Source of the DNA: a bacterium
GTDB taxonomy: Bacteria; Bdellovibrionota_C; UBA2361; RFPC01
Length of the DNA: 64,000 nucleotides
Direction of reading: 5' to 3'
NCBI GenBank assembly: GCA_030431715.1
Contig: JAUIIO010000005.1
Coordinates: 81,542 to 145,541, forward strand
How positions within the stretch are numbered: position 1 is the first letter of the stretch; each line of letters begins with the position of its first letter. Below are positions 51,437-60,675 of this stretch, in pieces. Both the position numbers and the translations under genes were made by a program. A model generated the notes under the pieces. It had not been told where the DNA came from. It saw nothing but the letters and a program-made list of their open reading frames with translations, and did not search any database.

Positions 51437-51444
51437 CAAGTTAA
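51004..51444 (+). CDS. GxxExxY family protein
   Basis: A 146-aa protein with the family signature GSGLLENTY in VIGYAIEVHRRLG...YKQCLAHEL. A nuclease-like core follows: YRIDLLVENLLVVELKAVEQI (Asp, then Glu-x-Lys), as in the PD-(D/E)xK fold, and YMKLAKAPIGLILNFN. The function of the family is not established. Its N-terminus MKTQESAENAEMYN is translated repeat DNA, a feature often seen in this family. Both termini sit in inverted repeats, so the gene and repeats look like one small unit that may move together. It follows flagellin by 98 nt and overlaps the end of the convergent coupling-protein gene by 4 nt. Confidence 0.85.
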   Translation: MKTQESAENAEMYNHPLTRRVIGYAIEVHRRLGSGLLENTYKQCLAHELHLAGISFQLEAQMPVHYKGVNLNCGYRIDLLVENLLVVELKAVEQILGVHQAQLITYMKLAKAPIGLILNFNVKMLKDGIKKCALTAPPRSPVFYTS

Positions 51445-53879
51445 GCCGCAGGCTGAGCTCCCGGAGCCTGTCCGGAATTTTTAGCAGCCGCTGCCTTCTT
51501 AGCTTCTTTCTTCTTACGCTCCTCTTCTTTCTTAAGACGAGTGTAATCCAGATAGTAGAGATTTGCTTGGATGTTATCAGTGTTACTATACACGTAGGCG
51601 AGAAAGAACTCGGTGATAGTAGCTTTACGGTTTGAAAGCTCTTCAGCTAATCGCAATACGAGAGCCACGCGGTGTTTATTCTCGTTCTCAAATGCTTCCC
51701 ACCACTTCTTAGCACTTCCGGTTGTGTTCTCCCAGTCGAGATTTTTCTTGGTCTCTTCAAGCTTCTCTCGAACCTTATCTTCTGTCCATCCTCTGGTGTC
51801 AGTAATACCAGCAGGGAGCCCATTGTTTGTAGCTCCAGCCGCGCCGCCGCCACTGCCTCCAGCAGCAGCACCATTTGCTCCACCAGCCGGCACCGGCTTA
51901 GGAGCCATCGCCTCATCGTCATACTCGATCGGCTTTTCACGCAGGATAAGCGTATCCATCTGCGATGCTTCATCAATACGACTGAGCATCTCAGGGATTT
52001 CGTAAAATGGAATAAGATGACCTTGAAATGGAAGAAGGTTTGGTAAGAAGAACGTCGCACGGTTATCCTCAGGGCGACCGATCTCGTCAGGTGTAAGAAC
52101 CGCACGTTGCTGCACCTGTTCCTGCATGCTGTCGTTCACGCTGGCAAAGACCTCGATCTTTTTTCGGTTATTACCGACAGACTTTGTCTGGAAACGAACA
52201 GTCATCTGACCTGTTTCTTTCGAAGCCCACTCCGCATCCTGAACGTCAAGGTTCGGCATGAAGATCTTAGAACTAAAACCAGCTAGTACAGAGTCGGCAT
52301 CGTCGCCGTAATTCGCCTTTACCTGAGCGATAGACTGAATAGCTGCTGTAATACTCACGTTACGTGAACGGAGCGTGTTAAGCTTTACGTGAATGTCCGG
52401 AAGTCGGCCGAGAGCCGACGCGAACTCATCGATTACAAATCCTACCGGGCGGGGAAGGGTATGTCCCTTACATCGTTCGGCACGTTTAGTAAGAAAGCGA
52501 AGGAGCTCGATAACGATAACGTTCGCCATCGGACGTAACATCTCAAGCTCTGATTCACGGAATTCAATGATAAAGAGAGAAGGCTTTTCGATGAGATCTT
52601 CAAGGTTAATCTCATTTGCAGCCGTAGTGATCCGGATATCCTTAAGGTCCCACGCCGCGATACGCATACTGAGTTCTGACATGATGGTGTCAGCGTTTTG
52701 CGAACCCGAACGTGCAAGTTCAACAAACGTCTTTGAAGTTCTAAGCGCCTCAGGATGAGCTTCTAACCAATCACAGAGCGGCTTCATCCCTGATTGTACA
52801 AGCGAGTGAATCTTCGGCATGGAGAGCGTATCGTTCTTGTCACTAAGAAGACCGACCATAATGGCATTTAAAAGTGCCAAAGCGTTGTTTCTAAAAAATG
52901 GACTGTCTGACTTTGCGGCCGGGTTATCTGTAGCAAGAATAATGGTGTTCGCAATCAGCTTGGCATCTGTATCATCTTCAATCTTTGAAAGGATGTTCCA
53001 GCTTAAACTTCTAGCCACATCAAGTGGGTTAAAGAGCATGATGTTTTTATGTGGGCTGTACTTTCTAGTTAGGTTCGCAAGCTTTTCCCACATCTCAGGT
53101 TTTGAGTCGATGACGATCGTTGAGCTCTGCGGGCAGAGGACATCATTATAGAGTACCGGTAAAATAAGTTTGGTTGTCTTACCACTACCTGTTTTAGCTA
53201 CTGCGAGGATATGTCTGTTACGTTCTTCACGTGGAATTACGAGCTGGGTACGTTTAAAAGCCATGCCCTGTGCGCCGCGTAGTTCTTTTACCTGTAGTAT
53301 CGTGTCGGCATTAAGCGCCTCTTTCTTATTTGGTCTTGGCTTTGTCCAGTTTAGAATATCGTCAGTAGAAGCAAGGTTTCCTGATCCAAGCTCATTAAAG
53401 TCTGACCGCTCTGGTCTTGCTACATTACTCTGAAAGAGGATCGCTGGGTTAAGTTCACCAATCAGAATTCCAGTTTTCTTATAAGACTGATATCCATGCC
53501 ACGCGACAAACCCGAGGTACACCGCTAACCAGACAAAAATGATCTCTTGGTAGCGAAAACGATATTCAGCCGGGGCAACAAAGATACTAAAAAATGGCTC
53601 AAAGAGTATAAATACTGGCTCATTATCGTGTGGCACATACATTGAAGAGATATGTGCATGGAGCGCTTCGATAACCCACTCACTTGCAGCGCCGTGCAGC
53701 GCCACAACAACGATGGAAAGAACCGCACCGATCCCGTAGGTGTAATTTTCCTTGTTCTGAAACTGAAGAATGATTAATACAGCGCCCAGCACCCCAAAGG
53801 TGATAATGCTCGCAAGGACAGGCAGGGCAAAGAAGGCCTGTACCAAGGAAAGAAGTAATATTTCAATACTCTGGATCAT
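51441..53879 (-). CDS. VirD4/TraG-type coupling protein ATPase
   Basis: An 812-aa membrane-anchored ATPase. Four hydrophobic segments lie in the first 135 residues. The motor domain has the P-loop ILAVAKTGSGKTTKL (Lys234), IVIDSKPEMWEKL, and a full Walker B PVGFVIDEFASALG (Asp484, Glu485), then ITAAIQSIAQVKANYG and AGFSSKIFMPNLDVQDAEW. The C-terminus has a Gly/Ala-rich linker and an acidic-basic helical tail ending in Ala/Lys-rich sequence. Type IV coupling proteins deliver DNA or proteins to a secretion channel. No VirB, relaxase or transfer gene accompanies it, so it may serve a system encoded elsewhere. It reads opposite to the regulator-side genes. Confidence 0.85.
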   Translation of the reverse strand: MIQSIEILLLSLVQAFFALPVLASIITFGVLGAVLIILQFQNKENYTYGIGAVLSIVVVALHGAASEWVIEALHAHISSMYVPHDNEPVFILFEPFFSIFVAPAEYRFRYQEIIFVWLAVYLGFVAWHGYQSYKKTGILIGELNPAILFQSNVARPERSDFNELGSGNLASTDDILNWTKPRPNKKEALNADTILQVKELRGAQGMAFKRTQLVIPREERNRHILAVAKTGSGKTTKLILPVLYNDVLCPQSSTIVIDSKPEMWEKLANLTRKYSPHKNIMLFNPLDVARSLSWNILSKIEDDTDAKLIANTIILATDNPAAKSDSPFFRNNALALLNAIMVGLLSDKNDTLSMPKIHSLVQSGMKPLCDWLEAHPEALRTSKTFVELARSGSQNADTIMSELSMRIAAWDLKDIRITTAANEINLEDLIEKPSLFIIEFRESELEMLRPMANVIVIELLRFLTKRAERCKGHTLPRPVGFVIDEFASALGRLPDIHVKLNTLRSRNVSITAAIQSIAQVKANYGDDADSVLAGFSSKIFMPNLDVQDAEWASKETGQMTVRFQTKSVGNNRKKIEVFASVNDSMQEQVQQRAVLTPDEIGRPEDNRATFFLPNLLPFQGHLIPFYEIPEMLSRIDEASQMDTLILREKPIEYDDEAMAPKPVPAGGANGAAAGGSGGGAAGATNNGLPAGITDTRGWTEDKVREKLEETKKNLDWENTTGSAKKWWEAFENENKHRVALVLRLAEELSNRKATITEFFLAYVYSNTDNIQANLYYLDYTRLKKEEERKKKEAKKAAAAKNSGQAPGAQPAA

Positions 53880-54021
53880 ATCTGTCCCAATTTTAAAACA
53901 GTTTGGGGTGTTTTACACGCTTTCTTCACTATCAAAACACCAGTTCAATATGCTTCACCCTGTTATGGGCGTAATTGGATCGTCTGTTGCATAGTGGAAG
54001 CGGCGTAAGCTGTTGATATGA

Positions 54022-55875
54022 CTAGCTGTTGCTGGTGTTTTGTCGCCCGTTTTGCTCTGAACCTGATTTAAGAAAGGGACGGATTTCTTTGAGGAGTTCT
54101 CGGGGAGACATCGGTTTGTAGAGCAATCTATCCGCTCCGGCCTGCAGAAGTGTTTCGGCCGTTTTTCGAGAGGCGCCACTAAATCCAAGTATTGCTGTAT
54201 CGGGCATCGATCTTTTAAGCGCGCTCACAAGGGAGGCGCCACTTCTATCAGGCAGCACAGCATCAAGGATTACTGCGGAGAGACTTCCGGCGTACTGTCC
54301 GGCGAGCTCCAATGCTTCACTTACGCTCTGAGCCTTAAGAACCTGTATTCCGTTTCTCTCAAAAATTGTCTCAAGAGTGCTTAGTATTATTGAATCATCG
54401 TCTACAAGAAGAAGAGTAGGCTGATCTTCATGAATCGCTTCTGGTTTCTTCATGTGATGAAGTGAGTTCAGAGCCTGAAACGTTATCTCCCAACACGTTT
54501 CATGATTATTAATGAGCTTCTTCTGAATGCTTGCCTCAAATCTCTTAAGAAGCTTCATGAGTGTTTCTTCCGCGATAGAGGTCAGCGATTCGCTAAGAAA
54601 GAGCGCTGGTATATTTCGGGTTGATATATGCCTCGAGAATTTAATCTGTAAATGACATACCACGGTATCACCGTATTGCGTCGTCTTTACCTGAAGCCGA
54701 GCATCTTCCGGTGCAGCTAATACAAGCTCATGCAGGAGCGCTGTCATCGCGCTAACGAGTTCGTGTTCAATTGCGTAGACAGAATTTATGAGTCCGAATT
54801 TAACAGAAAGCGAGACATCGTCTCGTGCGAGTTGTGGTTCTTCGAGAGCCCGCAGGAGCGCTGCATTAAGATTTACAAGTAATTTTTGCTCAGCAAAATC
54901 CCTGTTGTCGCCAAGCCCGGCTGAGAGCTCAGCGGCATGTGTGGCAAGTTCATCAATAATAGAAGCTGTTCGCTCATAAGGCTTTCCAGCCTTCTGTGCG
55001 AAGAGATGGCTGTGGGTCGTGATAGCGTGCAGCGTGTTATTAATGTGATGCACGCACTCATAGACTCCTCTTCGGTACTGAGTGTTCTCTCGTCGCAGCT
55101 CTCTTAAGCGATCGGAGAAAGGAGCAGTGGTGACGTCCCAGAACCTGAGAGCAGCTCCAGTAATCTCTTTCTCTTTTGTAAGAGGGACGAGTTCGAGTCT
55201 GAGATGACTTTTTCCTGGAAAAGCATCATAGACTGCCCTTTGCGGAGCATGTCCTTTACGAAGAGCGTAAAGCGCATTGCGAATCTCTTCATGATTACAG
55301 ATCTTAAGAAAATCAACCTCGGGAGTCAGTTTCGAAGAATCGATCTTAAATGCTTCAAGCGGCAGCTCGGCGGACTTAAGGTGTAGCGATTGCACTGTTC
55401 CATCAACTCCGAGCAAGATCTGAGGCTCTGGTAAGGAGTTCGCCAGAAGCGCTAGAGATTTGAGTTCTGGATCGAGGCTAAAATCATGATCGGAAGATAT
55501 CTGATGGAGAAATCCAATGAGTTGACCTGACTCTCTATCAAGTCGAGCGCAGCAATAGATAGATATGACCTGCTTGTTGTCAGGCCGTATCCAGCGATAT
55601 CTCACCTCATAGTCTTCGCCTTTAAGCGCAGATTCAAACTTTTCAAAGAGAAGAAATCTGTCGTCAGCGTGGACGTAGCGTAGGAATAGGTTGGCGTCTG
55701 AGGAAAGTTTGCGACGAGTTGCTCCGAGAATGTTCTGAGTGTCGCCTATGGCGGTTAGTATGGCGCGTTTTTTAGGAGAATATATAAAGGTGATAAGTCC
55801 GGGCAGCTGTTGCAGCTGTCTTAAGTCGGGGAGCTCGGGCTCCTCCGCAGAATTTCTTCTCAAACTCTTGCTCAC
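54022..55875 (-). CDS. Hybrid sensor-kinase-like protein with C-terminal receiver
   Basis: A 617-aa cytoplasmic protein. A PAS-like N-terminal part (about residues 70-260, with FLRYVHADDRFLLFEKFESA and FLHQIS) precedes a dimerisation-type helix ECVHHINNTLHAITTHSH, where a His stands in the place of the H-box. The ATPase-like region after it lacks clear N, G1 and G2 boxes, so kinase activity is doubtful. The C-terminal receiver (about 490-605) is complete: LLLVDDDSIILS, phospho-accepting Asp538 in AVILDAVLPD, GFSGAS and YKPMSPREL. It may sense a signal and use the receiver to pass or store phosphate. Partner genes are not adjacent. Confidence 0.7.
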   Translation of the reverse strand: MSKSLRRNSAEEPELPDLRQLQQLPGLITFIYSPKKRAILTAIGDTQNILGATRRKLSSDANLFLRYVHADDRFLLFEKFESALKGEDYEVRYRWIRPDNKQVISIYCCARLDRESGQLIGFLHQISSDHDFSLDPELKSLALLANSLPEPQILLGVDGTVQSLHLKSAELPLEAFKIDSSKLTPEVDFLKICNHEEIRNALYALRKGHAPQRAVYDAFPGKSHLRLELVPLTKEKEITGAALRFWDVTTAPFSDRLRELRRENTQYRRGVYECVHHINNTLHAITTHSHLFAQKAGKPYERTASIIDELATHAAELSAGLGDNRDFAEQKLLVNLNAALLRALEEPQLARDDVSLSVKFGLINSVYAIEHELVSAMTALLHELVLAAPEDARLQVKTTQYGDTVVCHLQIKFSRHISTRNIPALFLSESLTSIAEETLMKLLKRFEASIQKKLINNHETCWEITFQALNSLHHMKKPEAIHEDQPTLLLVDDDSIILSTLETIFERNGIQVLKAQSVSEALELAGQYAGSLSAVILDAVLPDRSGASLVSALKRSMPDTAILGFSGASRKTAETLLQAGADRLLYKPMSPRELLKEIRPFLKSGSEQNGRQNTSNS

Positions 55876-56006
55876 AACTTTAATGACCTGATGGTTACAG
55901 CACGAGGAGTACTATACTACAGTCTAGCCAGATCTTTGAGGAAAAATTATGAAGTTTGTATTAAGTCCTTTTTTGTGGAATTCTCTCGTGGTTTAAGTCA
56001 CTTTAA

Positions 56007-57146
56007 ATGTGTAAGGAAATGATGGAGCGCTTACAAGTTGCACTTCTGGGAACAAGAGGGATACCAGCACGTTATGGTGGATTTGAGACCTTTGCTGAAC
56101 AGATTTCAAAGCGACTCACCGCCAGAGGTCATAGCGTCACCGTTTTTGGAAGGAGGCGTTTTTTTGAAAGGAAACCTTTTGAAGAGTATGGCGGTGTACG
56201 GGTAGTACATACACCTACGATAATGCACAAGTATCTTGAGACTCCACTGCACTCACTCACTTCATTTTTGTATGTGTTTTTTTTCGGTGGAAAGTACGAC
56301 GTCATTCTCTTGTGTAATGCTGCGAACAGCCCCTTTGCGTGGATCTCAAAGTTGCGGCGAATTCCTCTTGTCATAAATGTGGATGGAATTGAAAGGTTGC
56401 GGTCAAAGTGGAACGCGTTTGGTCGCGCGTGGTACATGCTTGGTGAGCGGTGTTCTGTCTGGTTTGCTACCCGTATTGTAAGTGATGCCGGCGTGATCGC
56501 CAAATACTACGAAGAAACGTACAACACCGACAGTGACGTTATTGCTTATGGGGCAGAAGTGGTGCACCGGGAGCCGGGCAAAGTTCTCTCCGAGTTTCAT
56601 CTTACCCCCGGAAAATACATTCTCTATGTTAGCCGTCTTGAGCCTGAAAATAATGCCCTTGGAGTGATCCAAGCCTACAATAAGGTTAAAACAGACATGC
56701 CACTTGTTATCGTTGGCGATGCTCCGTATGCAGACGAGTATAAAGCTGCTCTTAAGAATGAGGCCTCTGACGGGGTGGTTTTTACTGGGTTTCAATTTGG
56801 TGAGGCGTATGAAGAGCTCCGCTCACACTGCTACCTCTATATTCAGGCTACAGAAGTAGGGGGCACTCACCCTGCGCTTGTTGAAGCAATGGCATACGGA
56901 AACTGTACGATCGCAAACGGAACCCCTGAGAATCGAGAGGTGCTGGGGAACGCCGGTGAGTTTTATTCTCGAAATGATTTTTCAGAGCTTGCAGGTAAGA
57001 TCGAGATGTTTCTACAAAGCCCGGAAAGTGTAAAAAGTTACTCTGCTGCCGCCATCAAAAGGGCAGAAGAAGTGTACAGCTGGGATAAGGTAACTGACCA
57101 ATATGAAAGGCTCTTTGCCAGACTATGTTTCCCGAGTACGTTATGA
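56007..57146 (+). CDS. GT4 glycosyltransferase, DUF1972 type
   Basis: A 379-aa glycosyltransferase. The start is uncertain (ATG 56007, 56019 or 56022; AAGGA lies just before the last two). The N-terminus VALLGTRGIPARYGGFETFA is the DUF1972 signature of rhamnosyl/galactosyl-transferases. The C-terminal GT-B half has ILYVSRLEPENNALGVIQA and the nucleotide-sugar region ATEVGGTHPALVEAMAYGN with the E-x7-E pattern. It adds a sugar to a lipid-linked exopolysaccharide at the cytoplasmic face. First gene of the polysaccharide series, 44 nt before the GT2 gene. Confidence 0.85.
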   Translation: MCKEMMERLQVALLGTRGIPARYGGFETFAEQISKRLTARGHSVTVFGRRRFFERKPFEEYGGVRVVHTPTIMHKYLETPLHSLTSFLYVFFFGGKYDVILLCNAANSPFAWISKLRRIPLVINVDGIERLRSKWNAFGRAWYMLGERCSVWFATRIVSDAGVIAKYYEETYNTDSDVIAYGAEVVHREPGKVLSEFHLTPGKYILYVSRLEPENNALGVIQAYNKVKTDMPLVIVGDAPYADEYKAALKNEASDGVVFTGFQFGEAYEELRSHCYLYIQATEVGGTHPALVEAMAYGNCTIANGTPENREVLGNAGEFYSRNDFSELAGKIEMFLQSPESVKSYSAAAIKRAEEVYSWDKVTDQYERLFARLCFPSTL

Positions 57147-57190
57147 TAGACTCTCGCTTTCCGTAAACATCAGTAAGGAAAGGTACGTGT

Positions 57191-58210
57191 ATGAAAGGTA
57201 TATCAGTAGTCGTCCCTATCTATAATGAAGAAGATAACGTGGTCGCCTGTTACAAGGAGATACGTGATGTTTTAGAGTCTACCGGCGAAGTTTACGAGAT
57301 AATCTTTGTCGATGATGGTTCTTCAGACAAGACGATTGAGCGAATTACCGATGCTGCTCGTGGCGATAAGAGCTTTGTTCTAATCGAATTTAAACGCAAT
57401 TTCGGGCAAACAGCTGCAATGGCTGCTGGCTTTGAACATACACGCTACAACGTTGTCGTTGCCATGGATGGTGATCTCCAAAACGATCCCCGTGAGATCC
57501 CGGCGATGATGGCAAAGCTTAATGAAGGCTACGATATGGTAGCCGGATGGCGTAAAGACAGGCAGGATACCTTCCTGACCCGCAGGCTTCCGAGCATGAT
57601 AGCAAATTCAATTATTTCAAAAGCTACGGATGTCCGCTTGCATGACTACGGGTGTACGCTCAAGGTCATGACCGGTGAAATAGCACGAGGCATAAAACTC
57701 TACGGTGAGATGCACCGCTTTATTCCGGCACTCGCTGCTGAGCGTGGTGCGAAGATTACGGAACTTCCTGTAAACCACCGGGCCAGACAGCACGGAACAT
57801 CAAAGTATGGGATCTCTCGTACCTTCCGTGTCGTTCTTGATCTCCTAACTGTAAAATTTCTTCTTGGGTACTCGCGCCGACCGATCCATCTCTTTGGTTC
57901 GCTTGGACTCCTTTCAGGATTTGCAGGATTCGCAACGTTACTGCTTATGACGTTCCAAAAGCTTTTCTTCGGCACCCCTATGGGTTCACGACCGCTTATG
58001 ATGCTCGGAGTCATGCTCGTCATTATTGGTATACAATTTATGATGTTTGGCCTTTTGGCTGAAGTAATGGTTAGAACCTATTACGAGTCTCAACAAAAGC
58101 CGACATATGTCGTGAAACGTATTTTACGATTCACAGATAACGTAGATCCTATCAATACGGGAAGAGTGCCCGAAGGATCTTCTGAAACGACTCAGAAAAT
58201 GAGCTCTTAA
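57191..58210 (+). CDS. GT2 glycosyltransferase, dolichol-phosphate-mannose-synthase-like
   Basis: A 339-aa enzyme. The N-terminal GT-A domain has ISVVPIYNEEDNVVAC, IIFVDDGSSDKTIER, VVAMDGDLQNDPREIP with the metal-binding D-x-D-like pair, and the acceptor segment GTSKYGISRTFRVVLD. Two C-terminal hydrophobic segments anchor it (FGSLGLLSGFAGFATLLL and MLGVMLVIIGIQFMMFG). Such enzymes load a sugar onto undecaprenyl phosphate for transfer outside the cytoplasm. It is flanked by glycosyltransferases in the same direction, 44 and 22 nt away. Confidence 0.87.
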   Translation: MKGISVVVPIYNEEDNVVACYKEIRDVLESTGEVYEIIFVDDGSSDKTIERITDAARGDKSFVLIEFKRNFGQTAAMAAGFEHTRYNVVVAMDGDLQNDPREIPAMMAKLNEGYDMVAGWRKDRQDTFLTRRLPSMIANSIISKATDVRLHDYGCTLKVMTGEIARGIKLYGEMHRFIPALAAERGAKITELPVNHRARQHGTSKYGISRTFRVVLDLLTVKFLLGYSRRPIHLFGSLGLLSGFAGFATLLLMTFQKLFFGTPMGSRPLMMLGVMLVIIGIQFMMFGLLAEVMVRTYYESQQKPTYVVKRILRFTDNVDPINTGRVPEGSSETTQKMSS

Positions 58211-58232
58211 CGAACATATCGTTCATCGAACT

Positions 58233-59483
58233 ATGAGTGCACAAAACGCCGCGAACGCTTCGTCATCTTTTCTTTCTGAAAAGCTAGGAAGGCAGAGGAG
58301 CCTGACAGAAGAGATGTATCCGTTGATTGATGCGAGAAAAATCTTAGACGGAGGTATCGGTGTTTATACGCAAAATCTAATTGAAGGACTACTCGAGAAA
58401 GGAGTCCGACTTTGCGCTATGGGTGAGCCTGAGGTTCTTTCTCGCTTTCCGTGGTATGATCTCGTCGATGTTGAGTATGAAAAGGCGAGGCCATACTCCG
58501 TTGATGAAATGCTTTCGCTCTCTGGCAGACACGACCTGACAAAGTACAGCCTCTTCCATACCCCACACTACGTGCTCCCACTCTATATACCGATACCAAC
58601 AGTTATTACCGTTCACGATCTTATTCACATCCATTACCCTGAAAAATGGTATTACCCATTTGTTGCAAATCGTTTGCTCTCTTCCAGTGTTAAAAGAGCA
58701 GATGCCGTTATTACGGTAAGTAATGCTACAAGAAAAGATCTCGAAGAGTTTCTTGGAGCCTCCAGTAAGCAGTGTAATAAAATATCGGTGATTCCAAATG
58801 CGGTTCACCGTAAGTATGGAGTGGATTGTTCAAGCGCGACGCTCGCAAGTAACTCAGAGACAAAGCCAAAGAGGCAATGCTCTTTCCCTATTCAGGGAAC
58901 CACCATTAAGGGTAATTACCTTCTCTCCGTCATCTCTATGCACAAGCCGCACAAGGGACTTCATCAGCTCCTTGAAGCGTTTAGGCTCTATAGCTCGGCG
59001 GCACAGAATCAGCAGCGGCAAGATATTTCGCTCGTACTTGCCGGAAGTGGGCTATCAGAAGTAGTAAAGGATGAAGTGCTCTTTCATAAAATAAGCGAGA
59101 TGAAGAATGTGCAGGTCCTTGGCAAGGTCTCCTCAGATGAGCTTTCACGCCTCTACCGAAATGCACGAGCACTGGTTGTTGCTTCAAGAGCTGAAGGGTT
59201 TTGCCTGCCTGTTATTGAGGCGCAGTCTTACGGCGTGCCAGTCATCTCATGTCCTGTGCCAGCTATTCTTGAAATTTTAAGTCAAAACGATTTTGCAACA
59301 GGTGGGTTTGAGCCGGCAGACATCGCAGCGTGTCTTCAGTCTGTAATGGGACAGATACTTGAGAGGGAGCCCGGTCAGGTACAACTTGATCACCTTGCAA
59401 AATTTGATCGAGGTATCCTTACTGATCGAATCCTTGGAGTTTACGATAGTATAATTGAAGGGGAGAAGCGTGCCGCCGCGTAG
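58233..59483 (+). CDS. GT4 glycosyltransferase
   Basis: A 416-aa GT-B glycosyltransferase. The first 27 residues up to Met28 (58314) are not typical of the family, so the real start may be 58314; no ribosome site decides it. Recognisable parts are DARKILDGGIGVYTQNL, VITVHDLIHIHYPEKW, ITVSNATRKDL in the N-terminal half, then LLSVISMHKPHKGLHQLLEAF and SRAEGFCLPVIEAQSYGVPV with the nucleotide-binding E-x7-E. It probably adds mannose or a related hexose in the exopolysaccharide pathway. Its end overlaps the next GT gene by 14 nt. Confidence 0.85.
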   Translation: MSAQNAANASSSFLSEKLGRQRSLTEEMYPLIDARKILDGGIGVYTQNLIEGLLEKGVRLCAMGEPEVLSRFPWYDLVDVEYEKARPYSVDEMLSLSGRHDLTKYSLFHTPHYVLPLYIPIPTVITVHDLIHIHYPEKWYYPFVANRLLSSSVKRADAVITVSNATRKDLEEFLGASSKQCNKISVIPNAVHRKYGVDCSSATLASNSETKPKRQCSFPIQGTTIKGNYLLSVISMHKPHKGLHQLLEAFRLYSSAAQNQQRQDISLVLAGSGLSEVVKDEVLFHKISEMKNVQVLGKVSSDELSRLYRNARALVVASRAEGFCLPVIEAQSYGVPVISCPVPAILEILSQNDFATGGFEPADIAACLQSVMGQILEREPGQVQLDHLAKFDRGILTDRILGVYDSIIEGEKRAAA

Positions 59484-60675
59484 TCCTTTGCGAGTAGCGT
59501 TGGTGCACGATTGGCTTACCGGCATGCGGGGAGGGGAGAAGTGCCTTGAAGCTTTTCTTAATATCTATCCCGATGCAGATATCTATACCCTGTTGCATGT
59601 TCCTGGAGCCACTACAAAGGCAATCGATGAGCGTGTCTGTGGGACATCTTTCTTACAAAAAATCCCCGGCATCCAAAAACTCTACCGTCATCTCCTTTTT
59701 CTCTATCCTCTTGCCATTCGAAGTCTTCACTTCCGTAGAGAGTACGATCTTGTTATCTCACTCAGTCACGCCGCCGCTAAGAACATCGTTGTTCCCGGTA
59801 ATGCTAGACACATCTGCTACTGCTTTACCCCGATGCGCTATATCTGGGACCAAGCGTACCAGTACTTTGGCCAGCTAACGCGCCTTATCTGGCCTGGTAT
59901 TCTATTTTTAAGAAAGTGGGACGTTGCCGGTAGTAAAAGCGTTGATCACTTTATCGCCATTAGCCGCTTCATCTCTGCTAGGATCAGGTGCTATTACCGT
60001 CGTGATTCAACTGTTATCTATCCTCCGGTTGATACTGAGTACTTTGAGCAAGAAGCGCCGCTAGTTAAGGAACACGGAACGTATTTCCTCTATGCAGGAG
60101 CGCTTGTTCCTTACAAAAAAGTAGATCTCATAATTGAGACCTTTAATGATCTAGGACTGCCTCTTATCATTGCAGGCGATGGTCCTGAGAGAGAACGGCT
60201 ACAGTCTCTCGCCGGGAAAAGCGTTACTTTTAAGGGCCGGGTTTCTGATGAAGAGCTTAAAGCCTACATGGCAGGATGTCGGGCGCTCCTTTTTCCTGGG
60301 AAGGAAGATTTTGGAATCATTCCAATAGAGTGTTTAGCCACCGGGCGTCCGGTGATCGCAGGCTTTCACGGAGCGCTTCGTGAAACCCTTCACGGCGTAA
60401 AGCCGTGGAGGAAAGATGAACGAATTCAAGATCCTGTCGGAGTTTTCTTTCGTCCTGTTGCTAAGAAAACGCAGTTAGTTGAGGAGCTTAAGCAGAGTAT
60501 TAGGACATTTCTTAAGTCTGAAAAAGACTTTACAGTGGAGGCGTGTCAAGATCACGCTCGTAAGTTTTCGGCCACTACCTTTCGAAAGATGTGGGATCGC
60601 TTTGAGCGTGATATAGTCTCGGCCAGTGCTCCCGTGAGCGAGGAAGATGTTAAAACAAAAGCGGCAAATATTTGA
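59470..60675 (+). CDS. GT4 glycosyltransferase, WbaZ/WcaI-like
   Basis: GTG 59470 is used instead of TTG 59455 because AAGGGGAGA lies just upstream and the family start VALVHDWLTGMRGGEKCLEA follows. The 401-aa protein is a GT-B enzyme with ICYCFTPMRYIWDQAYQY, ISRFISARIRCYYR, and the C-terminal YAGALVPYKKVDLIIETF and FPGKEDFGIIPIECLATGRPV with the nucleotide-sugar-binding Glu residues. It is translationally coupled to the preceding GT gene (14-nt overlap) and overlaps the sugar-transferase gene by 29 nt, so the three are one unit. Confidence 0.87.
   Translation: MPPRSPLRVALVHDWLTGMRGGEKCLEAFLNIYPDADIYTLLHVPGATTKAIDERVCGTSFLQKIPGIQKLYRHLLFLYPLAIRSLHFRREYDLVISLSHAAAKNIVVPGNARHICYCFTPMRYIWDQAYQYFGQLTRLIWPGILFLRKWDVAGSKSVDHFIAISRFISARIRCYYRRDSTVIYPPVDTEYFEQEAPLVKEHGTYFLYAGALVPYKKVDLIIETFNDLGLPLIIAGDGPERERLQSLAGKSVTFKGRVSDEELKAYMAGCRALLFPGKEDFGIIPIECLATGRPVIAGFHGALRETLHGVKPWRKDERIQDPVGVFFRPVAKKTQLVEELKQSIRTFLKSEKDFTVEACQDHARKFSATTFRKMWDRFERDIVSASAPVSEEDVKTKAANI

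Noticed and set aside
51613..52046. Long plus-strand frames opposite the coupling-protein gene
   Set aside because: They arise from the Gly/Ala-rich linker and codon bias of the minus-strand gene; the products are Ser/Pro-rich without family resemblance.
42575..53879. Integrative conjugative element
   Set aside because: Two coupling-type ATPases are present, but no relaxase, integrase, VirB genes or attachment repeats, and housekeeping-type genes lie between.
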